DNA of 64,000 bases, from positions 1 through 64,000 of the forward strand of contig NZ_JAIQZM010000008.1 in NCBI RefSeq assembly GCF_023333595.1. Reading direction: 5' to 3'. The notes below the pieces were generated by a model, which saw nothing but the letters and a program-made list of their open reading frames with translations, was not told the origin of the DNA and did no database searches. The position numbers and the translations under genes are program-made. Below are positions 35,341-44,726 of this stretch, piece after piece. The first letter of the stretch is position 1. Each line of letters begins with the position of its first letter. This DNA is from Argonema galeatum A003/A1. GTDB taxonomy: Bacteria > Cyanobacteriota > Cyanobacteriia > Cyanobacteriales > Aerosakkonemataceae.

Positions 35341-35378
35341 ATGTAGAGTCAATTCCTGAATTGACTCTACATCTGTAG
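35335..35378. other. 44-bp near-perfect palindrome
   Basis: 21-bp arms (CTACAGATGTAGAGTCAATTC and its complement) flank a 2-nt loop. The arms themselves begin with a smaller palindrome (CTACAGATGTAG). It may extrude a cruciform. There is no T-run, so it is not a clear terminator. Confidence 0.7.
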
Positions 35379-35709
35379 CAAAAATTTAGGTAATCCATAT
35401 AAGATAGCGCTAAAGCGCAACAACGTACCAAATATTTAAATATGGCTAATCGACTGGACATAATATCTGAGATCGGCGCTTTCTCAAGTCAGAAAACTCA
35501 TCCCCAAAACCCTTATTTTTGCCAGGTTATTGACAGTTTAGAAATTTTGCTCTATTTATGAAATTATTAAGTATATAATACCAACCTAAAATAACTTACC
35601 TGAGCGCATATATTCCCACAATAATATACTAGACCAAACTCCCTATAAAATCAAGGGGTAAGCCGAAAAAAATATGGCGATCGAGAACACTCTCCGAAAC
35701 CCGGTTTCT

Positions 35710-35754
35710 CTGTAATTTATTGCCAAAATCATGGATTTTGGCAATAAATTACAG
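35710..35754. terminator. 21-bp stem hairpin downstream of the sugar-binding protein gene
   Basis: CTGTAATTTATTGCCAAAAT and its complement form a 21-bp perfect stem around ATG. It lies 34 bp beyond the stop of the minus-strand gene ending at 35788. It may act as its terminator, although the tail is not T-rich. A GAAACCCGGTTTC palindrome is next to it. Confidence 0.5.
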
Positions 35755-35787
35755 ATGGACACCCATCGTGGATGCCCATACAATCGC

Positions 35788-37089
35788 CTAACCAGCCCGT
35801 CGATCCCATTCTGCCGCAGCATCCGCCACAGCCCGATCCACCGACTTCTCATCCAGCATCGCCGCCTGCAAATTGTCGTAAATCACCCGTTGCAGCACAT
35901 TGACATCCTTCATCGCCGGAATCAACACTTGCGCCTCTTTCATTTGACTAGCACTGACGACACGAGCGCGATCGGCAGGCGTTGCATCCGCAGGCAGCTT
36001 TTTGAAATAATTATCTTGCAAAGCCTTCACCGTAGAAGGTAAAGTATTAGCAGCCTTAGCAAAAGCCAGCTGATTCTCATCATTAGTGACAAACAAAGCA
36101 AACTTGAGAGCAGCATCAGCGCGATCGCTATCGCGCTTAATCATCAAATTCATCACCGCCACACTTTTCTTGCCAGTTTTGCCAGTAATTTGAGGGGAAG
36201 TAGCAGAAACTTGAGCTATAGCAGGCGCATTCTTAGCAATTGTACTCAAAAACTGGGCTCCCGACTTCAGTAGCGCCGTCTCACCAGCTTGGTAAAGTTC
36301 GATCGCACGTCTGTGTCCTTGAGTCAATACCTCCTTTGGTAATAGCCCATTTTTATAAAGGTCTACCCAATACTGAAACGCCGCCTTACCTTCAGGACTA
36401 TTAAAAGCAGCCTTACCCTCAGCATCCACCAGCTGTACCCCCATCTGCACCAAAGATTCCAGCACCTCCGCCGAATCTCCCGGCACAAACGTCACAAAAA
36501 AAGCATACTTACCAGTCTTCTGCTTAACTTGTCTAGCCAAAAGTGCTAGATCTTCGTAAGTAACGGGAGGCTTGGCGATACCAGCCTGCTTAAACAAATC
36601 TTTGTTATAAATCGTAATATCCGTCGCGAGATACCAAGGAATACCAAAACTCTTACCGCCAAACGTGCTAGCCTTCCAGATATTGGGTAAATACAGCTGG
36701 CGTTCCCGATCGGAAACCTTAGTATCCAGATCCAGCCAAGCATTGCGGGAAGCCAACCCAGAAGCAAAATCGGGATTTAAATTTACCACATCAGGAGCAG
36801 TCTTAGCCGAAACCGCCGTCAAGATCTTACTCGCCATCGCCGACCAGGGTATATCCACCCAACGCACCGCCACAGTGGGATTTTCAGCTTCAAAGGCGGC
36901 AATCAACTTATTGAAGTAATCTGTAAATTGAGGCTGCAACTGCATCGTCCAGAACTCAACCTCCTGGCGAAGGGCCTTAGTTTGCCTACTTCCTGTATTG
37001 CCAGTACTACAACTGACCGCCCAGCTCAGCAGCAACCCCAACAAGGCAAAAATTCCCAAACGTTTCCAGGTTTTATATCGGCTCAGCAC
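35788..37089 (-). CDS. Sugar ABC transporter solute-binding lipoprotein
   Basis: A 433-residue periplasmic binding protein, family 1 (sugar/glycerol-3-phosphate type). A lipoprotein signal ends LLSWAVSC, with Cys27 as the lipidated residue. The body has EFWTMQLQPQFTDYFNKLI, DVVNLNPDFASGLA and FGIPWYLATDITIYNKDLF, typical of this group. It delivers an unknown sugar to an ABC permease encoded elsewhere, as no permease genes are adjacent. The start is a GTG at 37089. It diverges from pilM across 136 bp. Confidence 0.9.
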   Translation of the reverse strand: MLSRYKTWKRLGIFALLGLLLSWAVSCSTGNTGSRQTKALRQEVEFWTMQLQPQFTDYFNKLIAAFEAENPTVAVRWVDIPWSAMASKILTAVSAKTAPDVVNLNPDFASGLASRNAWLDLDTKVSDRERQLYLPNIWKASTFGGKSFGIPWYLATDITIYNKDLFKQAGIAKPPVTYEDLALLARQVKQKTGKYAFFVTFVPGDSAEVLESLVQMGVQLVDAEGKAAFNSPEGKAAFQYWVDLYKNGLLPKEVLTQGHRRAIELYQAGETALLKSGAQFLSTIAKNAPAIAQVSATSPQITGKTGKKSVAVMNLMIKRDSDRADAALKFALFVTNDENQLAFAKAANTLPSTVKALQDNYFKKLPADATPADRARVVSASQMKEAQVLIPAMKDVNVLQRVIYDNLQAAMLDEKSVDRAVADAAAEWDRRAG

Positions 37090-37225
37090 AAGGTTCAGAT
37101 CCTAAACAGACAAACGCAGTAATCCTAGACTAAATTGGTGATTAGCAGGTACATTGCCTTAATCTACCCCAAGACAATTTTTCAGCCGCAGCCTAATTAT
37201 TCATAGACTAAAACGGACTACAACA

Positions 37226-38332
37226 GTGGTTAACGCCTTTAAGAATTTATTTTCCAAGCGCAAGCCGGGAATTGCGATCGAATTAGCCCCCGAACGGATA
37301 AATATTGCCCAACTGCGTAAGCAAGGTCAGGGCTTTAAACTGGTAACGTTGCACTCCGTCGAAGTTCCCGAAGGAGTCTTTCAAGAAGGACAGATTCTCG
37401 ACCCGCCTACAATGGCGGAAATCATCCAGACAGCGCTGGCAGATAAAAAGATCAAAGCCACTCGCGTCGCCTCAGCCATACCGGGATCGGCAGGAGCAAT
37501 TGTGAGAATTATTCCAGTTCCGGCAGAGCTAGATGAACGAGAACTCCGGGATATGGTATTAAATCATGAAGCAAGTCTGTACTTGCCATTTCCTCGCGAA
37601 GAAGCCGATGTGGATTATCAGAAACTAGGTTTCTTCACCGATGAAGATGGCATAGAAAAAGTACACGTGATGCTAGCCGCAGTGCGCGAAGAAGTAACGC
37701 GAACCTATATCGAGACTTTTAAGCAAGCTGGATTGGAGCTCGACGTGCTGGAAATTAACAGTTTTGCTCTGATTCGGACAATAAGAGAGCAACTGCGACA
37801 ATTTTCTTCTCAAGAAGCCGCCGTGCTAGTAAACATTGAATTCGAGAGTACCGAAATTGCGATTATTGTAGATGGTGTGCCCCAATTTTCGCGCACTGTT
37901 GCGATCGGTATGTATCAAATTCAAAGCGCCCTCAGCCGTGCGATGAATTTACCCGCCTCTCGCAACACCGATTTGCTCAAAGGGATGACAATTCCCACCG
38001 CGCCGGTGGATACTGTGCGGAGTGGCTCAACCGGCCTCAATCCGGGAATGTCCGCTATGATGAGAGTCTTGGGAGAACTAGCCGACGAACTGCGCCGCTC
38101 GATCGATTTTTATCTCAATCAAAGCAACAATTTGGAAGTAGCCCAGTTGCTACTGGCAGGTCCAGGCGGCGGCATCGGACAGCTGGATGAATTCTTCACA
38201 TCCCGGTTAAGTTTGCCAACGACTCAAGTAGACCCGGTGGCGGCATTATCCTTGGAAGTGACCGAAGAGATACCCGCAGTGCAACGACCTGGATTGGGAG
38301 TTGTGTTAGGTCTAGGACTAAGAGAGGTTTAA
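37226..38332 (+). CDS. pilM: Type IV pilus assembly ATPase-like protein PilM
   Basis: A 368-residue actin-like (FtsA-fold) protein that sits at the cytoplasmic face of the pilus alignment complex and binds PilN. It shows GIAIELAPERINIAQL near the start and VLVNIEFESTEIAIIVDG in the nucleotide-binding part. The GTG start at 37226 is the best choice. It is the first gene of pilMNO(Q), and pilN begins 4 bp after its stop. Confidence 0.95.
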   Translation: MVNAFKNLFSKRKPGIAIELAPERINIAQLRKQGQGFKLVTLHSVEVPEGVFQEGQILDPPTMAEIIQTALADKKIKATRVASAIPGSAGAIVRIIPVPAELDERELRDMVLNHEASLYLPFPREEADVDYQKLGFFTDEDGIEKVHVMLAAVREEVTRTYIETFKQAGLELDVLEINSFALIRTIREQLRQFSSQEAAVLVNIEFESTEIAIIVDGVPQFSRTVAIGMYQIQSALSRAMNLPASRNTDLLKGMTIPTAPVDTVRSGSTGLNPGMSAMMRVLGELADELRRSIDFYLNQSNNLEVAQLLLAGPGGGIGQLDEFFTSRLSLPTTQVDPVAALSLEVTEEIPAVQRPGLGVVLGLGLREV

Positions 38333-38336
38333 CAAT

Positions 38337-39161
38337 ATGTATAGCCTTGAAATTAATTTTCTCAAAGACGGTCACGTTCAGCAACCAGCAGATAACACTT
38401 CTGCGCCCAAAAAGCCAGTACCCGTCAACGACAGGTTACTGATGTTGGCGGGAATAGGGGTTGGCGTACTTTTGCCAGTAGCGGTTGGAGGTGCGTGGTT
38501 CTTCCTGCAAAACCAAATACAACAGCTGACCGATAAAGGAACCACACTGGATCAAGAGTTGGGTACTTTGCAGAAGAAAAAAGACCAGAGGGACAATTCC
38601 CTGGCTAAGGTTGGTCAAATTGAGTCCGAGACCAAAGATTTAGTAACTGTATTCGATCAGATGAAGCCTTGGTCTGCCATACTACAGGATGTTCGCGATC
38701 GCCTGCCAGTAGGAGTGCAAGTTACAACAGTTACGCAAACTAAACCGCCAGCCACCACAGCCCCACCTCCTCCCTCGGCTGGCACAGTTGCCTTGGCAGT
38801 CCCACCCGCACCCACCACAGACAAAATTGAGATTGCCGGAGTCGCCAACTCGTTCAGTCATGTGAACGATTTAGTGCTGACACTCCAGAAATCGTCATTT
38901 TTCAAAGACATCGACACCAAGCTCGTATCGGCTGCGTTGGTCGATAATCCCATACAATTGTACGTACCTCCATCTCAAACCAAGTCTAGCGGTAGTTCTT
39001 CCCAACCGCCAAAACTACCAAGAGTAGTGCAATTTAAAATAGAAACTTACCTCAGTGAAAAGCCAGCTTCCGCTATGCTCAAAGAGCTGGAAAGTAAAGG
39101 TGCATTGGGACTGGTAACTCGCATCGAAAACCTTAAACAACAAGGAGCTCTTAAACCATGA
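38337..39161 (+). CDS. pilN: Type IV pilus alignment protein PilN
   Basis: A 274-residue bitopic protein. The short N-terminus begins MYSLEINFLKDG, the conserved PilM-binding segment. One transmembrane helix (about 33-56) and a coiled-coil follow, then a periplasmic ferredoxin-like domain. A Pro/Ala-rich loop (about 137-160) is unusual in length. It pairs with PilO, whose gene overlaps it by 4 bp. Confidence 0.93.
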   Translation: MYSLEINFLKDGHVQQPADNTSAPKKPVPVNDRLLMLAGIGVGVLLPVAVGGAWFFLQNQIQQLTDKGTTLDQELGTLQKKKDQRDNSLAKVGQIESETKDLVTVFDQMKPWSAILQDVRDRLPVGVQVTTVTQTKPPATTAPPPPSAGTVALAVPPAPTTDKIEIAGVANSFSHVNDLVLTLQKSSFFKDIDTKLVSAALVDNPIQLYVPPSQTKSSGSSSQPPKLPRVVQFKIETYLSEKPASAMLKELESKGALGLVTRIENLKQQGALKP

Positions 39162-39946
39162 CTTATATGCCCAGTCAAAGCTTAGACCAGGAAGCTGGGT
39201 CTGATGCTCCTAGTGTCTTTGGGATTCAGTTCACGCCGCCCGTCATCGGCGTCCTCGTTGCTGTTCTTGGTTTGGCAGGAGCGGCTTACCTGTTTTTTAC
39301 ATTATTAATGCCAACCTGGGAGCAGTTACAAACCAAGAAAAGCGAGATTGAAACCAAACTAAAGGAAAAGCAAGAACTAGCAACGATCGAGGATCAGGTC
39401 AAAGCAGCTGAAGTTAAGGTAACAGAAGCCCAACAGAAAAAAGCCGGAGTTACGGCTTTGTTTGCCAATCCAAACAGCTTAAGTACTCTGCTGCTGGATA
39501 TCAACAAACGCATTGAAGCTAGAAATAGTACTCTACCAGAAGATAGAATTAAGGCAAGACTGACAAAGTTTGAGCCAGACCCACAAACTTCTGGTATTGT
39601 TAATGACAGCTCTTTGGGAGCGCAGATTAACGGTAAAATATACCGTCAAGCGTTCAACGTGCAGATGGAAGGAACCTTCGATCAGACGCGGCTGTTTCTG
39701 ATCGAGCTGGAGCGCCAGAAGTCACTATCAGTCGTCAAAGAACTGAAATCGACATTGGCAGAATCGACTCAAAGAATAGCGGTTAACCAGCGAGAAGGCC
39801 AAATTGTCCCGATCGGCAACCCAGAAACAAAAATTAACACTGGTTTTAAGCTGCAAGTGCTAAGACCGCTCACCCCAGAAGAACAGAAACTGGCAGCACC
39901 ACCACCAGCGGCTGGTACACCGTCGCCATCGCCGTCACCAAAGTGA
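39158..39946 (+). CDS. pilO: Type IV pilus alignment protein PilO
   Basis: A 262-residue bitopic inner-membrane protein. One helix (about 28-48) is followed by a long coiled-coil (52-100) and a periplasmic domain. The last 15 residues are a Pro/Ser tail (AAPPPAAGTPSPSPSPK) found in cyanobacterial PilO. The ATGA overlap with pilN indicates translational coupling. It forms the PilNO bridge to the secretin PilQ. Confidence 0.93.
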   Translation: MTYMPSQSLDQEAGSDAPSVFGIQFTPPVIGVLVAVLGLAGAAYLFFTLLMPTWEQLQTKKSEIETKLKEKQELATIEDQVKAAEVKVTEAQQKKAGVTALFANPNSLSTLLLDINKRIEARNSTLPEDRIKARLTKFEPDPQTSGIVNDSSLGAQINGKIYRQAFNVQMEGTFDQTRLFLIELERQKSLSVVKELKSTLAESTQRIAVNQREGQIVPIGNPETKINTGFKLQVLRPLTPEEQKLAAPPPAAGTPSPSPSPK

Positions 39947-40167
39947 AAGGGAAAAGTGGGAAAGGGAAAGGGGGAAAAGGGAAATCCCATCATAAAAAGC
40001 AGGGGTTTCAAGCAAGGACAGCTTTTTTCTCGCTCTCGTGAGTCTCCTAAAAAAATTCTTCTACCTTTTCCATAAATAAATTCAGGGGTGTAAACTTTCT
40101 GGTAAGGCGAAACAGGTTACTCTTAATTTTCCAGTAGAAGCAAATTTGTTTGTGTGAGGAGGAGCGG

Positions 40168-42573
40168 GTGAAACAGGATCTAGGACTAGCCGGACTATTA
40201 ATTGGGGCAGGGACAGTTCTTCTGGCCAGCCAGCCAGTATGGGCAGCGGCAACGCAAGTAACGGGAGTGCGGCTAAAACCAACAGATAATGGCGTCCAGG
40301 TCATCCTGGACACCCAAAGTGGCGATCGGCCCCAAATTTTCACAGTCGATCGCCGCAACGCATTCGTGGTAGACATCACCAATGCCCAACTGCGCCTAAG
40401 AGAAGGCAGAAATTTCACTCAGCCAAACCCAGCCCCAGGTATCCGTTCTATAGCTGTCACCCAATTAGATGGCAACAGCATCCGGGTGACCGTCAACGGC
40501 ATCACCAGACCTCCCACAGGACAAATTGTCAGTAGAGAAGCTCAAGCAATAACCCTTAACTTCAGCCCAGCAGCGGCTGACCTGGCAGCCTCTCCCCCCA
40601 ATGCGGCAGCACCGCCACCATCTGCCACCCTTCCATCTTTGGGGTCAACGCCAACAGGCTCAACGCCAACAGCGCAAACCCCAAATGTTTTGGTTCCTAA
40701 CCCGCAAATTACCTACGAAGGGGGACCAGCACCAGCAGCCGGTACAGTTCAACCCGTTAGCCCCGCCCCACCATTCTTGCCCAGAGCAGTTGCGCCACCA
40801 GTAGGGGATATATCTGTTTCCGAAGTCGATCCTACTGCCACCGTCATCGATCTCGGCACCGCTGAACGCATCCCCCGCCTGCTGCTGCGCGACGCCCCAA
40901 TAAGAGAGGTTTTGTCTCTCCTCGCTCGCGCCGCCAACCGCAACCTCGTATTTGTGACACCTCAAGCTGGCGCAGGAACTACAGGACAAGCTCAACAGGG
41001 AGCGCCCGGTCAAGCTCAGGGAGCAAGCACCCCACTTGATGGCACAATTTCCTTAGATATTGAAAACGAGCCCCTCCAAGATGTCTTCAACACCGTTTTG
41101 CGGATTACCGGCCTGCAAGCCAACCGTCGCAACAACACTGTTTTTATAGGTTCAAACTTACCCGAAGCAGCCAGCAATATTGTCATGCGGAGCCTGCGAC
41201 TCAACCAAGTTAACGTCGCTGATGCCGCCAACTTCTTGACTGCTCAGGGAGCAGAAACGCAACTGCCGATCACCCGCGTCCAAATCCAGACTATAGGAGA
41301 GGGACCTGCTGCTAGGACGGTTGAGATCAGAGAACCAGATATTAAAGTACTGAGGGCACAAAGGGGAAATGGCCCCCTCGTACTTTCCGGTTTGTCAATA
41401 CTTGCCGACACCCGACTCAATGCCATCACTCTGGTTGGCGACCCGCGCAAAATTGAAATCGCCTCAGCCTTATTGAGCCAACTGGATGCCCGCCGTCGCC
41501 AAGTCGCCGTCAATGTCAAAATTCTTGATATCAACTTAAATAACACCGATACGGCTGGCACCAGCTTCTCCTTCGGGCTCGGTCGCAGCTTCTTTACATT
41601 TGACCAAGGCTCAGCGCTAATAAATTTTGGCGATACCAGACCAGCCACGACGGGTGAGGCGGGAGCTAGTCCATTCAGCCCACCTGTTATTCCCAATCCC
41701 GTACTTGGTCTTGGTGGAACCGGTCTTTTCTTGGATGCTCAGCAAAACGCTCCCTTTAGCCGAAGCACTGGGTCTCCCACATCACCTATAAGCCCTATTT
41801 TCCCAGGCAGCTTACCCCGTGCCCCCTTTGGTACAAACGTCAATCCCCTTCAACCTGGCGTCAGCAGTATCAGCACAACAGGAGAGATTACATACGCACT
41901 GCCACAACTGTTCCAGTTTCCCACGCGGTTCCTATCGCAGTTGCGAGCTTTTATTGTCAGTGGCAATGCCAAGATTCTGACAGACCCGACTTTGGTGATC
42001 CAAGAGGGTGAAACTGCTAGAGTCAACTTGGGCGAGGATGTCATTACAAACCAGACAGTTCAGGAAACAACTTCTGGTGGCGTTATAAGTAGAACGGTAA
42101 GCACTGAAAAAGGAACTGTTGGTCTAATTCTTCAGGTTCAGGTGAATCGAATTGACGATAACGGCTTTATTACTCTGAATGTGAATCCCAGCGTGACGGC
42201 ACCTGGCACCACGGCAACTATAGGCACCGGCACTGTCGGTGGTGGTGTGACGATTTCATTACTTTCAAGAAGGGATTTGGTATCTGGACAAGTTCGTCTG
42301 CGAGATGGTCAGACGCTGATTCTGTCGGGCATTATTCAGGATCAAGACCGAACGTCGGTCAGCAAAGTGCCCATTTTAGGCGATATTCCTATTGTGGGAG
42401 CCCTGTTCAGACGGACAAACAGAACTAATCAGCGAGCTGAGGTGATCGTGATGCTGACGCCTCAAATTCTCGATGACTCGTCTAATTCCCCTTTTGGCTA
42501 CCGATACAGGCCGGGGCCAGACGTGCAGCAACTCTTACAGCGGGGTGGTTTATCTCCCGGCAACAATCGATAG
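40168..42573 (+). CDS. pilQ: Type IV pilus secretin PilQ
   Basis: About 801 residues from the GTG at 40168, which has GAGGAGG 7 nt upstream. A TTG at 40150 is weaker. The order is: signal peptide (to about 27), AMIN domain (TQVTGVRLKPTDNGV), a Pro/Ala linker, secretin N-domains with short repeats, and the secretin core (GNAKILTDPTLVIQEGETA, then PILGDIPIVGALFRRT). It forms the outer-membrane pore for the pilus. A Gly/Pro/Thr-rich region (500-560) is long. It is 220 bp after pilO and probably in the same operon. Confidence 0.95.
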   Translation: MKQDLGLAGLLIGAGTVLLASQPVWAAATQVTGVRLKPTDNGVQVILDTQSGDRPQIFTVDRRNAFVVDITNAQLRLREGRNFTQPNPAPGIRSIAVTQLDGNSIRVTVNGITRPPTGQIVSREAQAITLNFSPAAADLAASPPNAAAPPPSATLPSLGSTPTGSTPTAQTPNVLVPNPQITYEGGPAPAAGTVQPVSPAPPFLPRAVAPPVGDISVSEVDPTATVIDLGTAERIPRLLLRDAPIREVLSLLARAANRNLVFVTPQAGAGTTGQAQQGAPGQAQGASTPLDGTISLDIENEPLQDVFNTVLRITGLQANRRNNTVFIGSNLPEAASNIVMRSLRLNQVNVADAANFLTAQGAETQLPITRVQIQTIGEGPAARTVEIREPDIKVLRAQRGNGPLVLSGLSILADTRLNAITLVGDPRKIEIASALLSQLDARRRQVAVNVKILDINLNNTDTAGTSFSFGLGRSFFTFDQGSALINFGDTRPATTGEAGASPFSPPVIPNPVLGLGGTGLFLDAQQNAPFSRSTGSPTSPISPIFPGSLPRAPFGTNVNPLQPGVSSISTTGEITYALPQLFQFPTRFLSQLRAFIVSGNAKILTDPTLVIQEGETARVNLGEDVITNQTVQETTSGGVISRTVSTEKGTVGLILQVQVNRIDDNGFITLNVNPSVTAPGTTATIGTGTVGGGVTISLLSRRDLVSGQVRLRDGQTLILSGIIQDQDRTSVSKVPILGDIPIVGALFRRTNRTNQRAEVIVMLTPQILDDSSNSPFGYRYRPGPDVQQLLQRGGLSPGNNR

Positions 42574-42697
42574 TCAAAAGTCAAAAGTCAGTAGGGGCGG
42601 GTTTTGTCAAATATTCTGTTAGTAATGAGATGTGTGGGCTAAACCCGCCCGTACAAAAGTCACGCATTCAAAAGTCAAAAGTCAAAATGGGCTAGGG

Positions 42698-42837
42698 CTA
42701 GAACACCAATTCAGTAATCGTAGGGGCGAAGCATTCGGGTAAAAAATCTAGGGTAAGAGCGATAGATTTTTTACCCGAATGCTTCGCCCCTACAAGCTAA
42801 AAACGCACCACCAAGTATTACTGAATCGGTGTTCTAG
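42698..42837. mobile_element. 140-bp inverted-repeat element
   Basis: The ends read CTAGAACACCAATTCAGTAA and, reversed, CTAGAACACCGATTCAGTAA, so there are 20-bp near-perfect terminal repeats. Inside are long arms from GTAGGGGCGAAGCATTCGGG to the complement, around a short loop. It has no ORF and is MITE-like. Its arm sequence AGGGGCGAAGCATT resembles the 146-bp element at 57836. Confidence 0.7.
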
Positions 42838-42864
42838 GGGCTGGAGAAGAGGTGGAAGATGATG

Positions 42865-42908
42865 CCCCTCTGCTCCTCTGCCCCTCTGCTCCTCTGCCCC
42901 TCTGCCCC
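42865..42908. repeat. 8-bp tandem repeat (CCCCTCTG/CTCCTCTG)
   Basis: Five alternating 8-bp units of CCCCTCTG and CTCCTCTG, then a partial unit. This is a typical cyanobacterial short tandem repeat in non-coding DNA. Confidence 0.75.
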
Positions 42909-43215
42909 ACTCGTTTTTGGCCCAAAATGCGAAAAAAATGCCCTCTTGAGTTAGCCATCAATTTAAAAACTCCTGAAATCCATATATCTTAAAGGTTCCA
43001 TCGATCCATATTAGACAAGTACACCTTAGAATAGGGCAGTGAAACTTCGCTTTGATGAGCATTTCAGCGATTTTAAGTTGAAAGTCCCGCTCATTGCTGA
43101 GGAACTTGGGCTCCCCCAAAAGACCCAGACTTCATTCAGCTGCCCCACGCCAACGCCAGTTGGATGGGGCTTACAAATCACTAACAGCAGATTTCTAAGG
43201 AGTTCAAGCAAGAAA

Positions 43216-43494
43216 ATGAACAAGGGCGAATTAGTCGATGTCGTAGCTGACAAAGCTAGTGTGACTAAAAAACAGGCGGATGCTGTCCTCACAGCTGCCC
43301 TAGAAGCAATTGTGGAAGCGGTTTCTTCTGGTGACAAAGTAACGCTGGTGGGCTTTGGCTCTTTTGAGCCTCGCGAACGCAAAGCCCGTGAAGGCCGAAA
43401 TCCCAAAACTGGGGATAAGATGGAAATCCCAGCGACTAAGGTGCCTGCCTTTTCTCCGGGCAAGCTGTTCAAGGAAAAGGTCGCGCCCCAATAG
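43216..43494 (+). CDS. HU-type histone-like DNA-binding protein
   Basis: A 92-residue HU protein (MNKGELVDVVADKASVTKK). It has the beta-arm signature GFGSFEPRERKAREGRNP and PAFSPGKLFKE. It binds and bends DNA as a dimer in the nucleoid. An open frame extends upstream to 43039, but HU begins at the ATG at 43216, which has TAAGGAG about 13 nt upstream. Confidence 0.95.
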   Translation: MNKGELVDVVADKASVTKKQADAVLTAALEAIVEAVSSGDKVTLVGFGSFEPRERKAREGRNPKTGDKMEIPATKVPAFSPGKLFKEKVAPQ

Positions 43495-43514
43495 TTAATG
43501 GTTTGACAGGGACG

Positions 43515-44615
43515 ATGTTGCATCGACCGCTGCATGGGGGGAATTTAGCTTGGGCAGCTGCACTGGCAGGCTGTTCCCCTGGTGCTATCCTTGATTTTTC
43601 GGCCAGCATCAACCCGTTGGGGCCACCAAAATCGGCTCTAGCAGCGATTCAAGCGCACTTGAGCTACCTAGTAGCCTATCCAGACCCCGATTATCAGCAA
43701 CTGCGGGCGTCCCTGTCTGAACTGCACAATCTACCTTCTGACTGGATTCTGCCCGGTAACGGCTCTGCCGAACTGCTGACTTGGGCGTGTTGGGATCTGT
43801 CCAAACTCCAGAGGACTTATCTGGTGACGCCTGCTTTTGGCGACTATTTGCGGGCTTTGAAGGCATTCGGCACAAATGTGGTGAAGTGTCCTTTGGGGAC
43901 TCTTGACTGGGGACTGGAGAGTGGGATCTGGGACAAACAGATGGACTCAGGACTTCAGAGTGGTTTGCTGCTGAATAACCCTCACAATCCGACGGGTCAG
44001 CTGTTTTTCAGGGAGACGATTCTGCCACTACTGGAGCAATTTGCTCTGGTGGTGGTGGATGAAGCTTTTATGGATTTTCTGCGGCCCTCCAGCCAGCAGA
44101 GTCTGATATCAGTGGTGCAGGAATATCCTAATTTGGTGATTCTGCGAAGTCTCACTAAATTCTATAGCTTGCCGGGTCTGCGGCTGGGTTATGCTGTAGC
44201 TCATCCCGATCGACTGCGACGCTGGCAGCAGCTGCGCGACCCTTGGCCGGTCAATATTTTGGCCGCTGCAGCCGCTGAAGCTGTCATCAAGGATACTGTT
44301 TTTGGGCAGCAAACGTGGGATTGGCTGGAGGAGGCAAGAGCCCGCCTGTTTGAAGGTTTAGCTCAAATACCGGGCTTGCATCCCTACCCCAGTGCTGCCA
44401 ATTTCTTGCTGGTGCAGTCGGAACAACCCAGTACAGCGGTGCAGGAAAGTTTACTCAAAAAAGAGCAGATACTGATCCGCGACTGCCTCAGCTTTCCTGA
44501 ATTGGGCTCTAGCTACTTCCGGGTTGCCGTTCGCTCTGTGGCAGATAACCAACGCCTCATTGATGGGTTGGCAGAAATCCTCCGCACGGAAGAAGGGAAG
44601 AATTTCAGATTTTAG
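43515..44615 (+). CDS. cobD: CobD-type threonine-phosphate decarboxylase / HisC-like aminotransferase
   Basis: A 366-residue fold-type I PLP enzyme. Its start MLHRPLHGGNLAWAAALAGC and the HGGN motif match CobD, which makes (R)-1-amino-2-propanol phosphate for cobalamin. The Lys of LRSLTKFYSLPGLRLGY is the PLP anchor. It is close in sequence to histidinol-phosphate aminotransferase, and a separate hisC lies at 47832, which supports the CobD reading. The ATG at 43515 is preferred over the TTG at 43503. Residues near 135-150 (WGLESGIWDKQMDSGLQSG) are encoded by a GGGACTGG-type repeat. Confidence 0.8.
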   Translation: MLHRPLHGGNLAWAAALAGCSPGAILDFSASINPLGPPKSALAAIQAHLSYLVAYPDPDYQQLRASLSELHNLPSDWILPGNGSAELLTWACWDLSKLQRTYLVTPAFGDYLRALKAFGTNVVKCPLGTLDWGLESGIWDKQMDSGLQSGLLLNNPHNPTGQLFFRETILPLLEQFALVVVDEAFMDFLRPSSQQSLISVVQEYPNLVILRSLTKFYSLPGLRLGYAVAHPDRLRRWQQLRDPWPVNILAAAAAEAVIKDTVFGQQTWDWLEEARARLFEGLAQIPGLHPYPSAANFLLVQSEQPSTAVQESLLKKEQILIRDCLSFPELGSSYFRVAVRSVADNQRLIDGLAEILRTEEGKNFRF

Positions 44616-44722
44616 ATTTCAAATTGCAAATTGCAATCTAAAATCTAAAATCTGAAATTTGAAATTCAAAATCTTAAATTCCCAATTCCCCAATCCAAAA
44701 TCCTCTCATCTAAAATCCAAAA
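44608..44722. repeat. AT-rich heptamer repeat tract
   Basis: The gap between cobD and the flavoprotein gene is almost wholly built of AAATCTAAAATCTGAAATTT-type units and inverted copies, plus CCCAATTCCCCAATCC. It is a cyanobacterial short tandem repeat (STRR). The cobD stop codon lies in the tract. Confidence 0.65.
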
Positions 44723-44726
44723 TCGT

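Larger units (their letters stand above)
42574..43215. repeat. 640-bp repeat-filled intergenic region after pilQ
   Basis: No gene is seen. A hairpin runs from GTAGGGGCGGGTTT to AAACCCGCCCGTAC (42591-42655) and probably ends the pilQ transcript. Next comes an AAAAGTCAAAAGTC heptamer stretch, then an inverted-repeat element (42698-42837), then an 8-bp tandem repeat (42865-42908). The last 200 bp before HU hold no clear signals, and an in-frame upstream extension of HU there is not supported. Confidence 0.65.

Noticed and set aside
35267-35461. 64-residue minus-strand frame in the post-folC gap
   Set aside because: It runs through repeat elements and a palindrome and has no family resemblance or ribosome site.
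43039-43215. N-terminal 59-residue extension of HU
   Set aside because: Open by chance. HU proteins start at MNKGEL, which has its own ribosome site at 43216.
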